From contig CAKRIL010000013.1 of assembly GCA_934343915.1 (NCBI GenBank), positions 9,286 through 73,285 of the forward strand: a stretch of DNA of 64,000 nt, written 5' to 3'. Both the position numbers and the translations under genes were made by a program. Below are positions 42,609 to 50,602 of this stretch, one piece after another; position 1 is the stretch's first letter, and every line of letters begins with the position of its first letter. This DNA is from an uncultured Lachnospiraceae bacterium. GTDB lineage: Bacteria > Bacillota > Clostridia > Lachnospirales > Lachnospiraceae. A model generated the notes under the pieces. It was not told where the DNA came from, did not search any database, and saw only the letters and a program-made list of their open reading frames with translations.

Positions 42609-43517
42609 TTATTTCATTGCAGTGCTGCCCCTCTTCACTGATAGCCATTCCTCTACTATATTAACACTTGTGTGCACCGCCTGTGCTATCTTGTCTACTG
42701 CCATTCCCATGTCAAATAATGTTTTAGCGGTCTGTTCAAGTGCTTCCGTGCGCCCTTGGCTTATTCCTTGACTTATTCCCTGACTTAAGCCCTGACTTAT
42801 TCCTTCGTTGAACCCCTCATTCTTTATTTCATCCAAAAAGCTTTTCATGTTAGATTCACTCCTTATCTTTTCATATAAATTATAATTAGCCGTTCCACTT
42901 ACCCTCAACACCGCCTGTACATCCGCTTTCTCGCCCTGCGTCACATAGCCCAATGTCTCTTTTATAAATCCCTTCACGTCATTCTCGTCTGCATTCCTTG
43001 ACAGGATTCTCAGGCTTCTGTGTTCGTCCGCCTCAAGCTCCTGCGTCACAACTATCTGTGCAGGAATAAAAAAATTCTGCGAATAATATATTCCCGAATC
43101 ATACCTCGTAAAGCTGATTCCTAATCTCTTAAGCTCCCGCATCATGGACTTTGGATAGCTTTCACGAATCATTGTCACGCTGAGTTCATCACCCGCTATC
43201 TCATTCACATTCTCGCCCGTGCTCTTATACAAACAAGCATACGCCACACACTTATAAAAATCATCCACTGTCATGCCGTCACCCGGCGACTTGTACTCGA
43301 CAATATTGTGCTTCCTGAAAATGTGACCTATCGCATTCTTAATCTGTGCCTTGCCGTTCTTCTCGATGATAAGCAGGTCAGCCTGTAACGGCTTCTTACT
43401 AAGATTGTACTCAGGATAGAACTCCAGCTCTTCAATGTTGTCATGAAGCTCCAGCTTCGTCGCCGCGTAAAACGCAGGATGCCACTGTATACGGTTCTCT
43501 TCTCGTTCTTCTGTCAA
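42609..43517 (-). CDS. Rpn-like PD-(D/E)XK nuclease family protein
   Basis: A 302-residue protein resembling Rpn/transposase-31-like PD-(D/E)XK proteins that are abundant in Lachnospiraceae. D47 in LQADLLIIE and E74/K76 in NIVEYKSPGD form the likely active site. The C-terminal part has the tandem SQG repeat (EGISQGLSQGISQGISQGR) and a helix-turn-helix-like end (IAQAVHTSVNIVEEWL). The start is TTG at 43517, with an excellent AAGGAGGT six bases upstream; the longer frame to 43613 lacks a Shine-Dalgarno. It interrupts pilT-pilC and has its own promoter and leader. A mobile or recombination role is known for some relatives; here it is untested. Confidence 0.8.
   Translation of the reverse strand: MTEEREENRIQWHPAFYAATKLELHDNIEELEFYPEYNLSKKPLQADLLIIEKNGKAQIKNAIGHIFRKHNIVEYKSPGDGMTVDDFYKCVAYACLYKSTGENVNEIAGDELSVTMIRESYPKSMMRELKRLGISFTRYDSGIYYSQNFFIPAQIVVTQELEADEHRSLRILSRNADENDVKGFIKETLGYVTQGEKADVQAVLRVSGTANYNLYEKIRSESNMKSFLDEIKNEGFNEGISQGLSQGISQGISQGRTEALEQTAKTLFDMGMAVDKIAQAVHTSVNIVEEWLSVKRGSTAMK
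42760..42807. repeat. Tandem 12-base repeats within the Rpn-like gene
   Basis: Four copies of a 12-base unit close to CTTATTCCTTGA (42760, 42772, 42784, 42796) encode the SQGI/SQGL repeats. In-frame units allow copy number to change without a frameshift. Confidence 0.8.
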
Positions 43518-43605
43518 TATGTACCTCCTTTTTTGATGCAGGAGGATTATACTGAGAACAACTTCTCTATTTAGAAATCCACCTGCCGTTGTTATTATGG
43601 GAACA

Positions 43606-43675
43606 AAAAGCATGGACTCCTAAATACGAATATTACTTGAAAGAAATAACTGAAGAAATTTAGAACTATGCTTTT
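43606..43675 (-). ncRNA. Structured leader element upstream of the Rpn-like gene (copy 2 of 2)
   Basis: A 70-base segment starting AAAAGCATAGTTCT and ending AGGAGTCCATGCTTTT on the minus strand. Eight base pairs close the ends; TTCT can pair with AGGA through a wobble, compared with AGAA in the comM copy. The expected transcript start from the promoter at 43681-43709 lies at its first bases, as in copy 1. The interior sequence differs from copy 1. About 90 bases of leader follow before the TTG start. Confidence 0.45.
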
Positions 43676-43680
43676 AGAAG

Positions 43681-43709
43681 ATTATAACACATTGTATCAC
43701 CTTTGGCAA
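43681..43709 (-). promoter_or_regulatory. Sigma-A promoter for the Rpn-like gene
   Basis: -35 TTGCCA at 43704-43709 and -10 TATAAT at 43681-43686 on the minus strand with 17-base spacing. It lies just downstream of the pilT terminator. Confidence 0.75.
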
Positions 43710-43740
43710 TACTTTAAAATATTTTCATCTGCATTCTACA

Positions 43741-43774
43741 AAATAAAAAGCTCCCATCATAAAGATGGAAGCCT
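43741..43774 (-). terminator. Intrinsic terminator after pilT
   Basis: An 11-base-pair stem with wobble pairs, AAGCTCCCATC (43748-43758) with GATGGAAGCCT (43764-43774), is followed on the minus strand by TTTTTATTTTG. It lies about 75 bases past the pilT stop and ends the upstream pilus transcript. Confidence 0.8.
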
Positions 43775-43849
43775 AAAACATAATGCAGCTTTGTATGAGG
43801 CACTATGTATAAATATAACCCTTATATATTCAATGTATCACGCACATTT

Positions 43850-44911
43850 TTAGTACGCATTCTCAATCCTCTTCTCCATCAGAGCACCATCCTGTGCATA
43901 CGATACTGCATTCTCCTTATCTATATCGCCCTTCATGTAAAGGTCGAATATCGCATCATCCATGGTCTGCATTCCCTGCTTCTTGCTGGTCTGAATCGTG
44001 GAGTTAATCTGCGGGCTCTTTGCCTCGCGGATAAGGTTCTTGATTGCCGGAGTGCTGTGCATTACCTCAAATGCTGCAATACGGCTCTTCTTATCGGCTG
44101 TCGGAATGAGCTGCTGGCTTATTACGGATTCAAGCACCATCGAGAGCTGAACCCTTATCTGCTGCTGCTGATGCGGCGGGAATACATCCACGATACGGTC
44201 AATGGTGCTCGCTGCACCTATCGTATGGAGTGTTGACAGAACAAGATGTCCGGTCTCTGCTGCCGTTATTGCCGTAGATATTGTCTCAAGATCTCTCATC
44301 TCTCCGACAAGAATAACATCCGGATCCTCACGAAGAGCTGCTCTGAGTGCATTGGCATATGAATGTGTATCAAGTCCGATTTCTCTCTGGTTGACCATCG
44401 CTTTCTTGTGGTTATGAAGGTACTCAATAGGATCCTCGAGGGTAATTACATGAACCTCCCTGTTGGAATTAATCTTATCTATGATGGACGCAAGCGTTGT
44501 GGATTTACCTGAACCCGTAGGGCCTGTGACAAGCACAAGTCCTCTCTTTCTCTGATATAAGTCCACTACCGACTTAGGAATTCCAAGCTCCTCAGGAAGA
44601 GGAATCTTAGTCGACACAAGACGAATTGAAGCTGCCATTGAACCTCTCTGATGAAATACATTCACACGGTAACGTCCGGTCTGCGGTATCGAATATGAGA
44701 AATCAATCTCACCAAGCTCCTCGAACTGCTTAAGCCTCTTATCATTCATCATTGTACTGATAACAGCCTCGGTATCCGCCGGAAGAAGTCTCGGATAATC
44801 CATATCCACAAGTATACCGTTAATTCGCATCTTAGGCGGAAGTCCTACCGTGATATGTACATCAGATGCCTTATGTTCCTTCGCAGTAATAAGCAATTCC
44901 TCTATCGTCAT
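43850..44911 (-). CDS. pilT: PilT, pilus retraction ATPase
   Basis: A 353-residue hexameric ATPase that retracts type IV pili and gives twitching and DNA-uptake force. Walker A is GPTGSGKS at residues 130-137. The Asp box is ITLEDPIEYLH, Walker B PDVILVGEMRDLET and the His box GHLVLSTLHT. The PilT-specific C-terminal motif appears as AIKNLIREAK. PilT rather than a second PilB is indicated by length and that motif. It follows pilB by 35 bases. Its presence means the pili are probably dynamic. Confidence 0.96.
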   Translation of the reverse strand: MTIEELLITAKEHKASDVHITVGLPPKMRINGILVDMDYPRLLPADTEAVISTMMNDKRLKQFEELGEIDFSYSIPQTGRYRVNVFHQRGSMAASIRLVSTKIPLPEELGIPKSVVDLYQRKRGLVLVTGPTGSGKSTTLASIIDKINSNREVHVITLEDPIEYLHNHKKAMVNQREIGLDTHSYANALRAALREDPDVILVGEMRDLETISTAITAAETGHLVLSTLHTIGAASTIDRIVDVFPPHQQQQIRVQLSMVLESVISQQLIPTADKKSRIAAFEVMHSTPAIKNLIREAKSPQINSTIQTSKKQGMQTMDDAIFDLYMKGDIDKENAVSYAQDGALMEKRIENAY

Positions 44912-44946
44912 AATTCTGTCCTCACATTCTAATATTGTTTTATCTG

Positions 44947-46659
44947 TTAATTGTCAACATTGTATGTAATCTTCATCATCTCAGAGAAGGTTGTTGTTCC
45001 GTCAAGAACATACTCTGCCGCCGAAGCCCTCAGTGTATGCATGCCCTCTTCAACTGCCGCATCCATAATGTCGTCGGCATTGCGCTTGTCGGCAATCATT
45101 CTCTTAAGCCTCTTGGTTATAGGCATTATCTCATATACACCGATTCGTCCGTAATATCCGATTCCGTTGCACAGCTTACAGCCCTTAGGCTCATGCAGTG
45201 TACATGGCTTGTCAAGAGGTACACCGAGTATCTTTTTCTCATCATCGGTTGCCTCCCTTGTATTGTCCTTGCTGCATTCGCACAAGCGTCTTACAAGTCG
45301 CTGAGCGATAATTCCCACAAGCGAATCGCTGAGAAGATACGGCTCAACGCCCATATCAATAAGACGGGATACGGATGAAGCCGTATTGTTCGTATGCAGT
45401 GTACTTACAACAAGATGTCCCGTGATGGAAGCCTTGACGGCAATCTCCGCTGTCTCTGAATCTCGAATCTCACCTATCATGATAATATCAGGGTCCTGTC
45501 TTAAGATGGAACGGAGAGCACTTGCAAAGGTAAGGTCTGCCTTGGCATTGACCATTACCTGATTGATTCCGTCAATATTCGCCTCGACAGGATCCTCGAC
45601 CGTTATAATATTTACATCCATCTTGTTGAGCTCACTGAGTGCCGTATACAACGTCGTTGACTTACCTGAACCCGTAGGTCCCGTGACAAGAATGATTCCA
45701 TGAGGATTCTTAAGTATGTTATCGAACTTAACCATATCGTCAGGCTTAAGACCAAGCTTGCTCTTTTCCCTCTTGAAGCCCGCCTTGAGCGCAAGTCTCA
45801 TAACCACCTTCTCGCCGTAGCATGTAGGGAGACAGGATACACGGATATCATATTCCTTATGGTCTACATCAATAGTAATACGTCCATCCTGCGGCTTTCT
45901 TTTCTCTGATATATCCATTCCCGATATAATCTTGATTCTGGCAATCATTGCTGAGTACAATGCCTTGTCATACGTTATCGCCTCATTGAGAGTACCGTCG
46001 ATACGATAACGGATGCGGATGCTGTATTCAAACGGTTCAATATGAATATCACTGGCTCTCTGTCTTGCCGCCTGTTCGATGACATTTCGCACAAGCTGTA
46101 CGATAGGCGAGTTCTCGACATCCTCCCTCTTATCGTCCTCCTGCACATTGGCATTATCATATATTGCCTGTTCCTGCTTATATGCCTCTGCAACCGCCAT
46201 AGCCTTCTCTTTACCGAAGTACTTGTCAATTACGGTCTGAATATCAGAGAGCTTGCTGAGCACCGGAACCACTTCCATTCCGGTGATAATACTCACATCA
46301 TCAATAGCCATGATATCCATCGGGTCTGCCATCGCCACCCATATGACGTTGGCTCTGTTCTTATCGAACATATAAGGAACCAGCTTAAGCCTTCTGGCGT
46401 TATCCTCGTCAATGGTTCTTACTGCCTTTTCCTCAATCGAAGCTGCTGCCACGTTGACATACTCCACATTAAGGTGTCGGCAGAGCACATCAATCATATC
46501 ATCCTGTGTCACATATCCAAGGTCAACAAGGGTATCTCCGAGAAGCTTGCCCTTTATCTTCTGCTCCTTAAGAGCTGTATCAAGCTGCTCCTGTGTGATC
46601 TTTCCCTCTCCTATGAGAACATCTCCAAGTCTGATTTTCTTACGAACACCGCTCATCAT
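44947..46659 (-). CDS. pilB: PilB/GspE-type pilus extension ATPase
   Basis: A 570-residue extension ATPase. The N-terminal MshEN/GspE-N domain (LGDVLIGEGKITQEQLDTAL) occupies about the first 150 residues. Walker A is GPTGSGKS at 327-334. Walker B reads DPDIIMIGEIRDSETAEIA and the His box GHLVVSTLHTN. A metal-binding cysteine cluster (LCECSKDN, GCKLCNGIGYYGR) is intact. Some MshEN domains bind cyclic di-GMP, which would fit the GGDEF gene two genes upstream; this is inference. ATG 46659 overlaps the lipoprotein stop by four bases, with GGAGG ten bases upstream. Confidence 0.95.
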   Translation of the reverse strand: MMSGVRKKIRLGDVLIGEGKITQEQLDTALKEQKIKGKLLGDTLVDLGYVTQDDMIDVLCRHLNVEYVNVAAASIEEKAVRTIDEDNARRLKLVPYMFDKNRANVIWVAMADPMDIMAIDDVSIITGMEVVPVLSKLSDIQTVIDKYFGKEKAMAVAEAYKQEQAIYDNANVQEDDKREDVENSPIVQLVRNVIEQAARQRASDIHIEPFEYSIRIRYRIDGTLNEAITYDKALYSAMIARIKIISGMDISEKRKPQDGRITIDVDHKEYDIRVSCLPTCYGEKVVMRLALKAGFKREKSKLGLKPDDMVKFDNILKNPHGIILVTGPTGSGKSTTLYTALSELNKMDVNIITVEDPVEANIDGINQVMVNAKADLTFASALRSILRQDPDIIMIGEIRDSETAEIAVKASITGHLVVSTLHTNNTASSVSRLIDMGVEPYLLSDSLVGIIAQRLVRRLCECSKDNTREATDDEKKILGVPLDKPCTLHEPKGCKLCNGIGYYGRIGVYEIMPITKRLKRMIADKRNADDIMDAAVEEGMHTLRASAAEYVLDGTTTFSEMMKITYNVDN

Positions 46660-47789
46660 TGTGCATTTTCCTCCATGGTTATACCATCTAATAATTCGGT
46701 GGAATATTGATATTCCATATCTTTTACCAAATTGTTGTATAATTCATCAAAATCAAGTCCGCACACATATCTAAGTTCCGGATTATTTCTTCCTATCATG
46801 AACTCACCGCTTCCGTTCCTTATGGCATTGGTATATTCAAAAATAAAAAATCCGTACTCAGTATAATTGTTGTTGGCTATCGCCGCCTCAAACACATACA
46901 GTATAACATTCTCATAAGGTGACGCACCCTGTGCGCTTCTTGTCAGAAATATCACCTGATTGAGCTTGATATTGTCAACCCACTCGTTGTTATCCTGATA
47001 GAGATAATTGCTGCTGCCGGTAAGCTTGTACAGCATTCTCATTGTGGTATCATCTGTCTCACTGCGTATCGTGTCCGCACACTCGGCTGCGATGCCGCTC
47101 AGCACCTGCTTATCAAGCTGCTCACTGTCGTATATATATGTATCAAGACCTTCTACCGTATAACTCATTGTGGTCACATCTGTATAATAGTAGTACAGCT
47201 CGGCAGTCTTTTCATCAATCATGCACTTTATCGTGATTATGTCTCCGTTCTGAAGCCCCGTGGTCTTTCCCTCTATGACATACTCCAGATTCTTTATGTA
47301 CGGGTCGGTTGAATTGTTCGTATATGTGACGAACGCATACGGTGCTATTCCCGTGACTTCCACCTTCAAATCCTTGAATACGTCTATCTCCTGTCCTTCA
47401 TCAAGTCCCTGCACATTATAGCTCTTTACAAAATCATTGACATTGAGCTTAAGCCTGTCAGCCTCCTCGCCGTCATACGTCACTGTCATGTTGATTACAT
47501 CCCCGTTGGCAAGCTTATCAAGCTTGTCACAGGAAAGCGTAAGAGATTCAACGAAGCTCTTATACTCATCCTTCTGTTCCTGTGTCGCATCCGTTCCCGC
47601 CAGTGCACTGTATATTCCTGCCGTATCAAGGTATACCGTGGCACTCGCTCTTCCTGAAAGTCCTGACACATCAGCAAGTATGTACGGACTGATTGACATA
47701 TTCCTTCTGCCGACACTGCAGCCTCCGAGCAGTACCATTCCGAGCAGCAAAGTGATGCACGGTATTAACTTTTTCATACTAATCTTCAT
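46656..47789 (-). CDS. Predicted lipoprotein of the pilus operon
   Basis: A 377-residue exported protein starting at ATG 47789, with CAGGAG seven bases upstream. The signal ends in a lipobox, VLLGGC|SVG, so the cysteine would be lipidated and membrane-anchored outside. The body has two or more beta-rich modules with similar openings (NGDVINMTVTYDGEEADRLK and NGDIITIKCMIDEKTAELYY), possibly repeated domains. It overlaps pilB by four bases and so belongs to the pilus operon. No family recognised. A pilus-assembly or surface-anchoring role is inferred only from context. Confidence 0.8.
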   Translation of the reverse strand: MKISMKKLIPCITLLLGMVLLGGCSVGRRNMSISPYILADVSGLSGRASATVYLDTAGIYSALAGTDATQEQKDEYKSFVESLTLSCDKLDKLANGDVINMTVTYDGEEADRLKLNVNDFVKSYNVQGLDEGQEIDVFKDLKVEVTGIAPYAFVTYTNNSTDPYIKNLEYVIEGKTTGLQNGDIITIKCMIDEKTAELYYYYTDVTTMSYTVEGLDTYIYDSEQLDKQVLSGIAAECADTIRSETDDTTMRMLYKLTGSSNYLYQDNNEWVDNIKLNQVIFLTRSAQGASPYENVILYVFEAAIANNNYTEYGFFIFEYTNAIRNGSGEFMIGRNNPELRYVCGLDFDELYNNLVKDMEYQYSTELLDGITMEENAQ

Positions 47790-47804
47790 TTTTACACTCC
47801 TGCA

Positions 47805-47827
47805 TACTGCAAGCCTTGCTTGCAGTA
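47805..47827. repeat. Perfect 10-bp palindrome before the lipoprotein Shine-Dalgarno
   Basis: TACTGCAAGC (47805-47814) and GCTTGCAGTA (47818-47827) with a three-base loop. It ends a few bases before the lipoprotein SD at about 47797, so folding could affect pilus-operon translation. Confidence 0.7.
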
Positions 47828-47843
47828 CTGCCACTAATAAATA

Positions 47844-47866
47844 GTTTGAAAATTTTATTTTCAAAC
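47844..47866. repeat. Perfect AT-rich 10-bp palindrome after the GGDEF gene
   Basis: GTTTGAAAAT (47844-47853) and ATTTTCAAAC (47857-47866) with a TTT loop. It lies 30 bases past the GGDEF stop. No GC core and no T-run, so it is a poor terminator; an operator or mRNA hairpin is possible. Confidence 0.6.
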
Positions 47867-47895
47867 TTACCCCATAACCTCCGGTAATAACCGCA

Positions 47896-49650
47896 TCAGT
47901 TCTCTTTCTTTAAGACCTCATATATCATACCGGACACATAGTCAACCGCATTCCGGATGGTCTCCGTGAATCTTTTACCGCCTTTGCAGCATTCAAAGCT
48001 TGTGTATCCGCATATATTGTCCTTTTCTCCGAGTATAGACTGTATAAAACAGCCCGTATTCTGCTCATAGAACTGCTCATATATCTTCTTGTCAGTGTTC
48101 TCCACCTTAAACAGGCTGCTCATGGTGAGAAGCCCGTTACTGTCAAAATGCTCTATGTACGGCTCACAGTCCGCCCAAAAAGCCCTGTCACAGCCCTCCA
48201 AGCCATATGAGTATATCTGCTTAAAGCCATCTCCGTAATAGACTCCTGCTCTGGCGAACCTGCCAACCTCACACATAATCTTAAGAACATCAGGAATGGC
48301 ATCACGACCATGCGAGTAGAGAAGATTAATCGACCTCTTGACAACTCCCGATATATTCTCGGATGCGCCGCCCGTGATATGCTCTATCTCAGTCTGAACC
48401 CTGTTCTCATTCCTTATAGGTCCGTGCAGCTCCTCCTGATATATGATATATCTGTTCTTTCCCTTGTCCTTGGCAATATAGAGGCACTTGTCAGCACAGT
48501 TGAACAGTCCGTCATAAGTATCGCCGTCCTCCGGGAATCTTGCCGCTCCTATCGAGCAGGTCACATTGACTCCCTTGGTGTCGCTGTACAGGTACTCCAC
48601 GCTGCTTCTTATGGAGCGCAGGATATGTCTTACCATCTCCTTGTCCTTGACATTGTAGATGATACCCATGAATTCATCGCCGCCGATTCTTCCGGCAACT
48701 CCGTTGTCTGCAAGCGCATCGAGCACTACGCCGGCAATTCTTGCGAGCACTTCATCTCCGTACATGTGACCTAAATTGTCATTGACCTCCTTAAAATTGT
48801 CAATGTCCATGATGAACAGTGCGGCATTCTCTTTTCCGCCCTCGATTATTTCTCTTGCCCTTGTCTGGATATACTTCTTATTGTAGAGCCTTGTAAGCGG
48901 GTCGATAAGTGCATCCCTGTTCTCCGCCGGGGCAGCCTCGCCCTGCGATTCAAGCCTTTTTATTATTCCTACGGTAAACTTCGGTATTCCTTCCTTGGAT
49001 ATTGTTGACCCCGATATGCGGCACGGCTTAATCTCTCCCTCCGGTGCATACAGGTTGGAGGACAGCTCGACAGAGAATTCCGCTGCTCCGCGCTCTATGT
49101 CATCGCACATACCGCTGAATATATCCTCGTCCGCCTTGTCGATATGACCGGCGCTCACATCCGCTCTCCAGTCCCCAAGCTTCATGGAGCACAGCATTCT
49201 CTCCCTTGTTCCGCCCGACCTGTACATGCTTATGGTCTCGCTCTCATGCTCATAGCAAAAATACGTTCTGCCTTCAAGTCCGAGAATCGTTCTGTACTTT
49301 CCAAGCTCGTCATTGGCATGGCGGTAATTCTGCGTCAGAGTATCAATATCGTATGCCTCCATATCCCACAGCTGCTCGCCGCCAACAAGACTTGACTTCT
49401 TCTTAGCTCTTATATATGCATCGCGATACACATCATCAGCTCTTTTAAGCTTCACTGTTATTCCGCGCCACTGCTCATCGACAGTCTCAAAGAATATACG
49501 GAAACGCTCAATGTCATCATTGTATAACAGCTTAGGAAGTGCTCTGTATGCTTCTTTTCCTATATACTCAAAGTATTTTTCACTTCCGTAGCGCACGTCA
49601 AAGAACTTGTCCACGGTAAATTTTCCACACTCTATCTTTTCAAGAACCAT
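47896..49650 (-). CDS. GGDEF diguanylate cyclase with N- and C-terminal sensory regions
   Basis: A 584-residue protein from ATG 49650, which has AGAGGA eight bases upstream. Residues about 20-230 look like one or two PAS-type folds. The GGDEF domain spans about 245-410, with DPLTRLYNKKY, FIMDIDNFKEVND, and an intact RIGGDEF (GGDEF at 323-327). No RxxD inhibitory site precedes it. The last 150 residues may form a GAF-like domain (FARAGVYYGDGFKQIYSYGL). No membrane helix is evident. It should make cyclic di-GMP, and its place directly before the pilus operon suggests local control of pilus formation. Confidence 0.88.
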   Translation of the reverse strand: MVLEKIECGKFTVDKFFDVRYGSEKYFEYIGKEAYRALPKLLYNDDIERFRIFFETVDEQWRGITVKLKRADDVYRDAYIRAKKKSSLVGGEQLWDMEAYDIDTLTQNYRHANDELGKYRTILGLEGRTYFCYEHESETISMYRSGGTRERMLCSMKLGDWRADVSAGHIDKADEDIFSGMCDDIERGAAEFSVELSSNLYAPEGEIKPCRISGSTISKEGIPKFTVGIIKRLESQGEAAPAENRDALIDPLTRLYNKKYIQTRAREIIEGGKENAALFIMDIDNFKEVNDNLGHMYGDEVLARIAGVVLDALADNGVAGRIGGDEFMGIIYNVKDKEMVRHILRSIRSSVEYLYSDTKGVNVTCSIGAARFPEDGDTYDGLFNCADKCLYIAKDKGKNRYIIYQEELHGPIRNENRVQTEIEHITGGASENISGVVKRSINLLYSHGRDAIPDVLKIMCEVGRFARAGVYYGDGFKQIYSYGLEGCDRAFWADCEPYIEHFDSNGLLTMSSLFKVENTDKKIYEQFYEQNTGCFIQSILGEKDNICGYTSFECCKGGKRFTETIRNAVDYVSGMIYEVLKKEN

Positions 49651-49681
49651 ACCTGTATTCCTCTCACACGTTTTTATAAAA

Positions 49682-49710
49682 ATTATATCATATTTTGTCG
49701 GAAGATACAA
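49682..49710 (-). promoter_or_regulatory. Candidate promoter for the GGDEF gene
   Basis: A perfect -10 TATAAT at 49682-49687 with an extended TG motif, and a weak -35 TTGTAT at 49705-49710, 17 bases apart on the minus strand. It lies between sigG and the GGDEF gene. Confidence 0.6.
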
Positions 49711-49745
49711 GTAATTTACCCCACAGTAAACCGTATGTCAGATTT

Positions 49746-50525
49746 CTATTCCAGATAATGTCTCATACTGTTGAGTGCATTCTTCTCAAGCCTCGATACC
49801 TGTGCCTGGCTCATACCTATCTCGCCCGCCACCTCCATCTGCGTCTTTCCCTGAAAAAAGCGAAGGTCGATTATATTCCTTTCTCTCTCGGGCAGTCTGT
49901 TAATCGCATCATTGAGAGCCATATCCTTCACCCAGTTCTCCTCCAGATGCTTCTTATCGCTTATCTGATCCATGACATAGAGTGTATCTCCTCCGTCCGT
50001 ATATATCGGTTCATACAACGATACCGGACTCTGTATTGCGTCAAGTGCAAGCACAACATCCTCCCGGTTCACTCCTATCTCATCAGCTATTTCATTGATT
50101 GTCGGTTCCCTTGATGCAGTCTTTGAAAGCCTTTCCCTCGCATATATCGCCTTGTATGCCGTATCCTTTAACGAACGGCTAACTCTTATCTGACTTGAGG
50201 TATCCCTGAGATACCTTCTTATCTCCCCAATTATCATAGGCACCGCATAGGTTGAGAATCTCACCTGCTGTGTTATATCAAAATTATCAATCGCCTTAAT
50301 AAGCCCTATACATCCGATTTGGAACAAATCATCCATATTCTCATTGCTGCCCGAAAAGCGCTGTACAACGCTGAGCACAAGCCTTAAATTCCCCTTTATA
50401 TATTTTTCCCTTGCCTGCTTATCCCCTTCCTTGATTTTCTCCAACAGAACCGTCTTTTCCTCCGCCGTGAGGAGCGGAAGCTTCGATGTGTTCACACCGC
50501 ATATTTCAACCTTAAAGGCAGCCAT
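49746..50525 (-). CDS. sigG: Sporulation sigma factor G
   Basis: A 259-residue sigma-70 family factor. The N-terminus KVEICGVNTSKLPLL is the SigG hallmark. Region 2 (IKGNLRLVLSVVQRF, DLFQIGCIGLIKAIDNFD) and region 4 (EVAGEIGMSQAQVSRLEKNA) are complete. SigG directs late forespore transcription. It follows sigE as in Bacillus, with a sigma-F/G-like promoter in the 77-base gap. AAGGGGG lies eight bases before the ATG. Confidence 0.96.
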   Translation of the reverse strand: MAAFKVEICGVNTSKLPLLTAEEKTVLLEKIKEGDKQAREKYIKGNLRLVLSVVQRFSGSNENMDDLFQIGCIGLIKAIDNFDITQQVRFSTYAVPMIIGEIRRYLRDTSSQIRVSRSLKDTAYKAIYARERLSKTASREPTINEIADEIGVNREDVVLALDAIQSPVSLYEPIYTDGGDTLYVMDQISDKKHLEENWVKDMALNDAINRLPERERNIIDLRFFQGKTQMEVAGEIGMSQAQVSRLEKNALNSMRHYLE

Positions 50526-50559
50526 CCCTAAAACCCCCTTAATATGATAACTTATGCTA

Positions 50560-50589
50560 AGATGATTCCCTGATTGACTGCCTTTATAC
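50560..50589 (-). promoter_or_regulatory. Candidate sigma-F/sigma-G promoter of sigG
   Basis: -35 GTATA at 50585-50589 and -10-like GGGAATCATCT at 50560-50570 on the minus strand, 14 bases apart. The -10 fits GGNNANANTNT with one mismatch. In Bacillus sigG is driven by SigF and SigG, so the match is expected. Confidence 0.5.
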
Positions 50590-50602
50590 TGGTAATAATT
50601 AC

